A DNA stretch of 64,000 nucleotides. Source: Armillaria gallica (lineage: Eukaryota > Basidiomycota > Agaricomycetes > Agaricales > Physalacriaceae). The position numbers were made by a program, and so were the translations under genes. Where the stretch lies: contig JBANDB010000013.1 in NCBI GenBank assembly GCA_037576215.1, forward strand, positions 62,001 to 126,000, written 5' to 3'. Every line of letters starts with the position of its first letter. Position 1 is the first letter of the stretch. Shown here piece after piece: positions 56,076-64,000 of the stretch. The notes below the pieces were generated by a model. The model was not told the DNA's origin and made no database searches. It saw nothing but the letters and a program-made list of their open reading frames with translations.

Positions 56076-57487
56076 ATGCCGCTTTCACAAGCGCAATTTG
56101 ATACCTTGGCGAGCATGCGTATTCCCCAGCTAGAGCGATCTGTTCTCGCAGCCGGGGAAGAACCGACGTATATTTTCCTTCGCGTCCCAATGCCTCCGGG
56201 TATGGCTGTCGATCAACCGGCCAACGAAAGGTTTCTGCTCCTCAGAATCCCCATTGCCATCATCAATGCCTCTGCCCGCCGAGGGCGAAAATGGGTGCAC
56301 TATGTTGCCACTGCTGTAACAGGGACCTCCGGGCACTTGCGTCAAGACGGACGCGACCTACAAGCGGAGGCCATGGACGAGCCGGTAGTTGACAATGAAA
56401 CGTACGATTTCGTAGCGGAAGGTACACATAAGTGATTATATACCACGCTGTTACTAACGACATACTCTCAGGCGCGCTCCACATTGCAGATGCTCAGTGT
56501 GGTGACACCAGGACGTCCATCAATCCTGAAGAGAGCTGGCATCACAATAGGGACGCGATTGCCAGTCGGGATGACGGGAGATGTGTCATTCTAGAGCCTG
56601 GAATAGCGGAGCGTTTGGATGGTTTCGCTCACCGGGGTAGAGCCGTTAGATGGGGTGCGTGCCAAGGAGCGCATATTCTACCCCACAGCAAAGGCTCGCC
56701 GGTACGTCCATTTATCTTGTTGAGCGGCCGACGGCGTTACCTTTTTTCATAGTATATCGACGCGATAATCCGGGCGAGAGGAATCGATGAGCGTGTTCAG
56801 TTCAAGGGTGGTATAGATGACGAAAAGAACGCAATGTTCATCAACAGAGAAATTCACGCCAAAGGGTTGACCCACCAAACCTGCGCCTTCCTTTATGTGA
56901 GTTGTTGTTCCTTGATGCCACCGAACTTCCACTGATTTTTGAATATTTAGGTTCCCAATGCATGCATGACCATAGAAGACGTGTTATATCCTGAGGATCA
57001 CCCACCGCCTCCCCTTCCCGAGTCTCTGCGAGACACCCAGCACGCGCACTTACAGTTTCAGATGCTAGATACGGATGCGTACTGGCAATTTTTGGACTTC
57101 ATGGAGGGAAAGCGGTTGTGGACAAACAAATTCATCCGAATGCCTGACGATCGTTCAAGTTTCCCACCTTTCTTTATCTGTCATTTCTATTATGGGGCGA
57201 CTGCGCTCCATCTATGGTTGGACGAAGGCAGTCGGTCCGTCCTCAACAGTTTTAACTCTCAGCAATACCCCGTCGACGTCACCATCGACCAATCGGCAAA
57301 ATCACCAAAATCACCATCACCTTCTGTTGATAAGGCAGCAAGCAATCTTGTTAGCTGGCTTTGGAGAGCTAATGGCGTAACTATGGAAGAGGATGGAGTG
57401 GATGATGCCGAAACGATCATTCGCAAGGAGTTCGGATCGGACAAACGGGAGGCGGTGGAAAGATGGTGCCAGGAGACCGTTGGGTGA
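56076..57487 (+). CDS. HNH-domain protein
   Basis: Four exons: 56076-56421, 56472-56702, 56753 to about 56897, and about 56951-57487. The N-terminal part (PLSQAQFDTLASMRIPQLER) is specific to this fungal group. Exon 2 carries the HNH fold start, RDAIASRDDGRCVILEPG, then ARWGACQGAHILP-like sequence with the key AHILPHSKGSP. Exons 3-4 complete it with GGIDDEKNAMFINREIHAKG and FLYVPNACM. The pattern D-x-R-C...AHI-P...N matches HNH-type domains found in many basidiomycete proteins of unknown role. Nuclease activity is inferred from the motif only. The tail is Trp-rich with a Ser/Pro/Lys linker (QSAKSPKSPSPSVD) and ends VERWCQETVG. Confidence 0.7.
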
Positions 57488-59357
57488 ACTTCTGTGTGTT
57501 ATCTGCCTGTTCTAGATGAGGTTGCAGATATGGCTGGCAATCTTTGTTCTCTATTTTCACAATCAATGTCTCTTCTCTTCCGTGAGATGACAAGGGTGAT
57601 TCTATTTATGTTTTGAAGTCCAAGTAAAACTAGCGGGGTCTGGTGTTCTTCCACTCGTACTCTCACCTTTTTAGCTTTTCCTCCGTTTGTATACAGACAC
57701 TGCAATAGTCTCTTCGAGGCATAGCACATGCCTTTTTCTGTCGCAAAGATATATCACATGAGCAGAGTAGATATAATACTAGTTAGGGTCCGCGGAAGAC
57801 AACACGCGTCACGCGTCGCGTACAAACGAAGACAAGTAGAGTTTCTGAACACAAGGTAAAGGAAGAATGAGCAAAGCATTTCCGAGGTTCGCGAGTCTTG
57901 TGAAATCAAGATGCTAGCATGACCAAGGACCTGTGACGATCTGAAGTTAGTGCTATATTTCAAGACAACGTGGTTGGCATCACTTGCCAGTGCGACGGTT
58001 ACGTGAATATATAATAGCATTGACGCTAGCGACATTCAGCGAGGGGGAAATCAAGGTGAGAACGGGGAACTTCCTCCAGTGAAATCCCGTTCTGAATTAG
58101 GTGAAAAAAAGAGCAACAGTTGGTTGAAGAAACGCGACAGGAATCTATAGCAGAGAAGTAGACATGTGAAAAAAGTTTTACGTTTGCAAGTCCTCGTGCA
58201 CCTCGAGTTTGCAACTGAGGTCCTCGGCATGACCAAGGGCCTGACGAACCGATACCGGGAAAACGGGTCGTCCATCCGTTGTTCTAGCTCCAACGGCGAA
58301 GATATTTTTAGCCACTTCAAAAAGCAATCGACGTACCCTGCATGAATATTTTCGTAAGTGAATATGCACGCCGGCCGTTTTCGACAAGCATTTGCTCACT
58401 TCTTTCAAGCTTGAAATTTTAAACCTCGATTAGATCTTCTTGCGCTGATGTGTGGTTTTTTAACTTTAAGCGTCTTGTTATCTTCATGTACGGTGCACGA
58501 ACATAGTTTATCCTTACGCTTGAACGAAAAAATCGCCGTGTCCTTTGCTTTCGGCGATCATTTGTCTTCTCTCCAGATCCGGAGGAAATACGTTTGACAT
58601 CGGAAAGAAAATACTTGGGACTATCTCTGTGTGTGACTATCACCTCTTTGATAGGCTTTGAAGACGTGCGCTCGACGCTCTCCGGAGATCGAGGGAGGCG
58701 GCCGTGACTGCATATCCCAGGGAGTGTAGTGGAATGTTCCATTTGATCTTTTCAAGGCTGTATCTCTCTGGCTGTGGTCGAGGGTGTTGTTAGGTTTGAC
58801 TGTTAAGGTGTTCCGTATCCTTTGCGCTACAAGCTTTGAATCGGAGAGATTACCGAAAGGATTATAAAATAAAGCCAGGAAGGGTACCATAGCAACGTGG
58901 TTCGCTGTGCACGACGCGTCCTTACAGAGATGTCAGCATGAGATACTGACGATATCCTCCTCGTTTTGAGATTCCAGGGTCCGGGATAGCGCAATAGTCT
59001 ACGAGAACGCGATGAACGCGCAATCATAGCATCGAGACGCGAAACTCCTGTACTTCCAATTAGGCAAAACCTTCAACTCCCACTTTCATTTCGGCGAAAC
59101 GAGAGCGACGGTCGGGAATAGGACATCGATAAGTACCCGTCTGTGGTAAGAAGACCTTCCATTAACGTCTTTCTGTGTGTATGAAGTGGAGCGTGTTACC
59201 AAGAAGAGAACCCTGCTGAGACGCCAAGGTCACCCGGGGGGGTATGCTTCATAGAAATATCGATTGCAAATGTATACTACAAACAATACAAAAAATGGGC
59301 ACAGTTACATCTGGAGTCGAAGAAAGAAAGAAGAACAAAGGAGATAAGGAACCGTCT
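57488..59357. other. 1.9-kb region without a supported gene
   Basis: Several short minus-strand frames are present: FEVAKNIFAVGARTTDGRPV near 58300, and AQRIRNTLTVKPNNTLDHSQ near 58800. They could be exons of an unrecognised gene, but no start, splice set or family could be established. Confidence 0.35.
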
Positions 59358-60239
59358 TCACCAATCGCCACCGTCGTCAAAGTCAGCACCGTCTTGAAAG
59401 CCGTCTTGGTATGAGTCCCTTTCGTTGTCGTCGATAGCATCCATGAGCAAAGCTCCACCGAGTAGACCACCGGCGCCTAAAAAAGGATGAGAGATCAAAG
59501 CAGGTGACAGGACGACGGCGATACGCACCGAGAGCAAGGGCACCGCCCGTGCCGATACCGCCTGACTTCTTCGGCGGCTGCTGCTGGTACATAGCTTGCT
59601 GAGGGGGGTAACCCTGGTTGTTCTGCTTTCCGCCTCCGAAGAGACCACCAAGTAATCCTGCGGTGGGGGGATTACAGCTCGTTAGATAAAGCTGTGAAGA
59701 TTACTAACCCTTGCTTCCCCCGCTCTGCTGCTGTTGGCCGTACCCGTCCTGGGGGTACCCACCATACCCCTGCGGCTGCTGGGGATATCCACCGTAACCC
59801 TGAGGCTGTTGTGGGTATGCGGGGTTGTAGCCGCCGTATTGCCCCTGGGGATTGCCGTATCCACCGTAGCCCTGTTGCGGCGGCGGCGGCTGGTTGTATC
59901 CACGATTGTCGGGAGGTGGGGGGCCGGATGGAGGGCCGTACTGGCTAGGCGGGGGACCGGCGGGTGGTGGCGGCCCTAATGGATGGTTCCAAGTAGTAAC
60001 TGGGGGCTGAGCATGGGTATTCACGTAGAACCTACGCGACAGTCAGAGTTGCGGCGAGAGATATCGAGAGCAGTAGGCGTACCAGGTCTTGTAGCTGTAG
60101 AAACATGAATCTCATCGATCGTGATAAGCGACGACAAGGAGACTTACTTGCTGTCATACTGTGAGATCCAGCCAGGAGGTAGCTGACGGGTATCTGGGTT
60201 GACTTGAGGCTCGCTGCCGTACGACGGAGGTTGCGACAT
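59358..60239 (-). CDS. WW-domain protein with Pro/Gln/Gly/Tyr-rich tail
   Basis: Five exons are read on the minus strand. The start MSQPPSYGSEPQVNPDTRQL leads into one WW domain, LPPGWISQYDSNYKTW and FYVNTHAQPPVTTWNHPLG, split by two introns. Both signature tryptophans and the TxW motif are present, so it should bind proline-rich ligands (PPxY type). The next exon is low-complexity: PPPPAGPPPSQYGPPSG and repeated QQPQGYGGYP units. The C-terminus is Gly-rich (GLFGGGKQNNQGYPPQQ, TGGALALGAGGLLGGALLMD) and acidic at the end (DNERDSYQDGFQDGADFDDG). This layout is common in fungi; no specific function is assigned. Confidence 0.8.
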
Positions 60240-60434
60240 TCAAAGGAAAGGGTGAAGGATGGTCGTAGTCAGTGTGAGAGCCTTATAAAGCCTCCGATCT
60301 TGTTCCCGGCACTGCATCACGCAGCGTCTCGTGATCTCGCCGCCGCTAAATAGTCAAAACGTTATTTAAGTACAGCATAAGTAGGATACAAAAAGTATTA
60401 GAAGATCATACAAACAGGAAATAGGCCCCTCTCA

Positions 60435-61493
60435 TCAAGCCTTCCTTTTCTTCGTTGTCGCAGTCGATGCCGGCGCCGAAGTTTTGGCCTTCTTAGGGAT
60501 TGGCTCAGGTGAGCTCTCATCCTCAGAACTGTTGCTGGAAGATGATGATGTTGCTTCTTCCTCTTCCTCTTCCTCTTCTTCACTCGTGTCAGATTCCACG
60601 GGAGGTGGTGGTACGGGTGCAGTTGACTTTCTGGGCTTGGCCTTGGCTTTTTCCTGCTCGCGCTCCCTTTCCTTCTCTTTTTCCTTCTCCTTCTCCGTAT
60701 CCTTTTCCTTCTCCGTCTCACGCTCCTTCTCCTTCTGTTTCTCCTTGGCTTTCTCAGCTTTCTCGTCCTTCTTCGCATTCTCCTTCACCTTGTCGGACGC
60801 CTTCTCCTTGGGGGCACGGACAGTCTTGCTCTGCAATACATCGTCAGCACAACTAAGTGTATATATTCACGGAACCACATACCTTGGCAGCAGGTGCCGA
60901 ACCCTCTTCATCCTCGTCATCGCCTTTGGTTAGCGCCTTGTATGCAGTCATCTCTTCTTCATACTTTTTGTTAAGGGCGTCGTGTTGATCAACATACGTC
61001 TACAACAAATGATGATGAGACAAGCAATACAGGAAACGACCGCCGCACCTGTTTCTCTGCTACCGACATTTCTGACCACATTTTCGACATTAGGCTCGTG
61101 AGCTCTTGGAAGGTGATATTGGGGTGGTCTTGCTTTGTAGCCTTCCTCATCTCATTCTGGAACAACAGGTAGGTCGAGGCAGGGCGTCGGGGCGCGTTAG
61201 GGTCTTTCGCCTTGACGATGCGCTTGCGTTTGCCATCAACGGCAGGCTCCTCCGTGTCAGAGTGCTTTCGCTTGCCCTTACCGGGCTTCACATCCTCTTC
61301 CTGCCCGTTGCTAGAGAATGTAGCCTTGTACGACGTGAGGTACGCCTCCGACGTCTCGACGCAGTGTTTCATCGACTTGACCAGGTCTTCGAGACCGCGT
61401 ATCATCTGCACAGGCGTGTCAACAAGCCGATTCGACGCGTCGTTGAAGAGAACATACCTGAAGACGGTCGTGTTCCAACTTTGAAGGTGCCAT
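60435..61493 (-). CDS. HMG-box chromatin protein with charged tail
   Basis: Exon 1 encodes MAPSKLEHDRLQ and exon 2 continues MIRGLEDLVKSMKHCVETSE. After a basic linker (GKRKHSDTEEPAVDGKRKRI) the HMG box reads KDPNAPRRPASTYLLFQNEM, RKATKQDHPNITFQELTSLM, SKMWSEMSVAEKQ, and across an intron TYVDQHDALNKKYEEEMTAY. This resembles Nhp6/Nhp10-type boxes, which bend DNA and work with chromatin remodellers. The C-terminus is strongly charged: lysine/glutamate repeats (KEKEKEKEREREQEKAKAK), then a run of nine glutamates, a serine run and KKRKA. The start ATG lies at 61491-61493. The start-to-box distance and basic linker fit Nhp10-like proteins better than Nhp6, but this is tentative. Confidence 0.82.
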
Positions 61494-61891
61494 GGCAGAT
61501 CCCGAGTCGGCGAGTCAATGATTTTTTTGAACCTTGCTTTGCTTTGCTTAGCTTTTGAAGCCTTGTTCAACGTTCGTTTATAGGTCTCACCATTTTTTGT
61601 GAGGTTTTGTTTTGAACCGGAGCTCCAAATCGGGATTTGAAATAAATTTGAGCGCCGATCCAATGAGCCTAGTCGCCCGTTTGGCTCGCTGTTGGAGCCA
61701 TTCGACACTCAAAAGGCGTCGCACGGACCAGCTACCACTGCGAAAGACGTCAATAAGGCCGTTATCGAGCAGATTGGCACCATTGGCGGCGCGCAGAGCG
61801 GTCCTTTGTGCTTATTTTCCCCACTAAAGGCGTCGTAGTTGTCTTACCGTCCATAAGACCCGGTAAGAAAAAGGAAGAGAAAAAAGTCGCG
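61494..61891. promoter_or_regulatory. shared upstream region, HMG-box gene / PNUTS-like gene
   Basis: This 398-bp gap lies between divergent start codons. A plus-strand open frame (61612-61827) has no motif. No clear core-promoter element was identified. Confidence 0.4.
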
Positions 61892-64000
61892 ATGGACCCA
61901 AATTATTTCAGTCAATGGATTTCACCGCAGCAGCAGACCCAAATCTTGACCGAAGCGTCGCAGCAGACTCGTCATGAATCACGTCCGACATCGTCCCTTG
62001 AGGACTGGTCCAAAGAACGGACAGCATCGACAGGGGCTTCGACGACTGCACCGACTGCGGTGACGACGGCAGCGCCAGCGACAGCAACACTGGATTTCGC
62101 CGATATCATGGGTGACCTCGCCGGTGCGTTCAACGTGTTCAAGTTGTTTCGCCTAATTGTGACACTCTTCTTCACACAGCCACAGCCTCACCTTCAACTC
62201 TTTCACCGCAGTCCGCCGCATTTTACCAGACCTTTCAGAATTACTTCCAAGCGCCCTTCAACTCGATTCCTTACGGCTCTGCCTGGAATGCTCAGCCGAC
62301 GGTCCCTCTGTCCAATTATTCTAGTCTCAATGGCGCAACGAGCGCAGGCCCCTCGTCTTCATCTTCCCCCCAGCCAGCAGCCCAACCCCAGCCCCAACCC
62401 CAGCCGGCACCGCAACATTCACCTCCACTGCAGGCTCAGTCACCGCCCCAGCCCATGATTATCGAGTAAATCATCATATCTTTCATCAGTGTATCACGGG
62501 GCTAACTTTCTTTCAGTCCGGCACTGACAACGCTCAATGGCGCAGCCACAAACGGCCTTCAACAGTACCCTCAAGCCTCTTCTTTTCAATCTCAGCAAAC
62601 ACGCACTTCATACCCTTTCACGCATCTTTCATTATCACTCAGCAACTCCAATCCATATATGTATTCACATTCGTATCCCCAACAAATAGCAACAGCATCT
62701 GCACAAGGGACCCTCTCGCCTCAGGCCCTACATTCGCCTACTCAGTTAATGACAACCATGGTACCGTCACAGTTCTACGGCAAACCTCAGCCGTCAGGAC
62801 CACAACCTACTCCTCCGGCAGCACCCCCACCTGCACCTTCTCAGCCACCAGGTTCCACCCCACAGGAACGTAAACAGCAATTCCTCACTTCGATCAGGCC
62901 CCTTCTACAGGCGTCCGCGTTTACCGGAGCCCAGGCCGTCAATACCTTGGCATCTCGCATATCAGATTACGGCGCCCCAGAGGTTGATGCTGCTACCCGC
63001 CTCGAGATACTAACCAAGATCCGTGACGGTGCAGGTAATCACTACTTTCGTGCCTGGTCCGAGAATCCAATAGCGATGGACATTTCTCGCGAGTGGCTCA
63101 GATCCGTGCTCGCAACAAAGGACGATAACACCTTGGTTGAGACGATAATGCCGCTTTTGCATGTGAGTGCCACATATGGTAGGCACAAACTTTCTCATGG
63201 GCTTCACAGATCATCGATCGATTACCACTGAACATTGACGCTTTGAAAACGTACAAATTGGGCAAGCTGATAGTAAAACTGTCGAAGGACCCACCTTCTC
63301 CGGGTGAGTTGTATGTTTCTCTGCCTAATGCAAGTGGACGTGTGCCCGACATGCATATGGCGTTTCTTTTAATAGTAATAGGCGTGCGGGTCTCGACATG
63401 TTTGAACGATGAGATAAAATACATGTATCTAACTTGTTTCTTGTGTTCTATGCAACGCAGCGATCAAGGATATGGCTTCGAACATCGAACGAAGATGGCG
63501 TCAGATCGTTGAAGTCGCGAATGACACGAAAAGCGAGGGTGAGTCATGTCAGTTTGAAACGCTGAATATTTATTAATGCTCGATTTTCTGTTGTTTTAGA
63601 GCCGAAGGCGAAGAAGCGGAAACTGGAGGCACCTATTAGCAAACCTTCCGCTGTACCCGTCAAAAAGGCTGCGGTGCCTCTGGTCCCCCCAAAGACAGTG
63701 ACGAAGAAGGTGACGGCGCCTGCGGCGAAGGACGCCAAGTCGGATTCATCATTTTTTTCTGCACCGAAACCCAAACCGAAACTGCCGACGTTCAAGAAGG
63801 CGCCTGTGGTAAAGAAGGAGCCTGATGCCAATGTCTCGCAGCCATTATCCATCGACCCTTTCCAGGAGGCTCTCAAGTCGATGGCGAAGAGTCGGAAGGA
63901 GTCTCCTGCTCCTACGCCGACACCGCCGATGGCCACGACGAGCAGTCCTCCGCAGCCCGGTCCTAGCAAACTTGGTAAGAAGAAGAAATCGGTGTCATGG
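61892..64000 (+). CDS. PNUTS-like PP1 regulatory subunit, cut by the right edge
   Basis: The start is ATG before DPNYFSQWISPQQQTQILTE. A long disordered region follows, rich in Pro, Gln, Ser and Thr (QPQPQPQPAPQHSPP). A TFIIS N-terminal (LW) domain comes next: SIRPLLQASAFTGAQAVNTL, ATRLEILTKIRDGAGN, WLRSVLATKDDNTLVETIMP, then LLHIIDRLPLNIDALKTYKL and GKLIVKLSKDPPSP. A basic segment (EPKAKKRKLEAPISKP) and a Lys/Pro-rich linker lead to KKKKSVSW at the last bases of the window. This matches the RVxF-type PP1-docking motif KKTVTW of animal PNUTS. Domain order (TFIIS-N, then docking motif) is that of PNUTS/PPP1R10, which targets PP1 to RNA polymerase II termination. The C-terminal part lies outside the window. 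Six exons are visible. Confidence 0.72.

Noticed and set aside
59694..59979. Plus-strand frames over the WW-domain gene
   Set aside because: They mirror the repetitive QQPQGYGGYP exon; composition, not coding, keeps them open.
60484..60933. Plus-strand Ser/Phe-rich frame that looks like a membrane protein
   Set aside because: It is the reverse complement of the Lys/Glu and Glu/Ser low-complexity tail of the HMG-box gene.
1..64000. CRISPR array, bacterial operon or ribosomal RNA genes
   Set aside because: The window is eukaryotic with spliceosomal introns throughout; no regularly spaced repeats or rRNA sequence were seen.

Overview
The window is nuclear DNA of a filamentous basidiomycete, most likely a mushroom-forming agaricomycete. 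Most genes are broken by many introns of about 40-60 nt with GT..AG ends, spacing between genes is tight, and F-box proteins, an HNH-domain protein and an agaricomycete-type orphan protein sit among conserved eukaryotic genes. All assignments come from reading translated exons; no database search was run.

Layout. 1-7.0 kb is a housekeeping block: glucosidase II beta (-), ribosomal protein eS25 (+), an FGGY carbohydrate kinase (+) and ribosomal protein uL2 (-). 7.9-14.7 kb holds an orphan protein, an F-box protein, a heat-shock factor and a Zn(II)2Cys6 regulator, all on the minus strand. 15.0-21.8 kb holds an intronless F-box gene, an intronless PPR gene, mitochondrial IF-3 and an FLX1/SLC25A32-type carrier. 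22.2-27.4 kb is a tandem segmental duplication of a secreted, Ser/Thr-rich, probably GPI-anchored protein. It is followed by an orphan four-exon gene and a decayed piece of its duplicate. 29.6-38.3 kb is again housekeeping: eIF3e, a KGD4-like protein, proteasome alpha-1 and the RNA polymerase III largest subunit. 56.1-64 kb holds an HNH protein, a WW-domain protein, an HMG-box protein and a PNUTS-like PP1 regulator cut by the window edge.

The unusual part is 38.6-55.6 kb. A roughly 3-kb unit occurs three times (A 38.59-41.64 kb, B 44.60-47.60 kb inverted, C 53.1-55.58 kb). Each copy carries the same 4-exon gene for an unrecognised protein of about 120 residues. Reading frame and splice positions are preserved in all three. 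B and C also flank a tail-to-tail pair of monocarboxylate-transporter-like MFS genes, so 44.6-55.6 kb is a large imperfect palindrome. tRNA-like sequences in opposite orientation lie near its centre. A and B form a second inverted repeat around an F-box gene and a five-exon orphan gene.

Functionally the conserved genes cover ER glycoprotein quality control, translation, mitochondrial metabolism and expression, protein turnover and transcription. Several are divergent pairs with short shared promoters: glucosidase II beta/eS25, eIF3e/KGD4, proteasome alpha-1/Pol III, HMG/PNUTS-like. Exon limits are hand-read and may be off by a few bases where several splice sites are possible.
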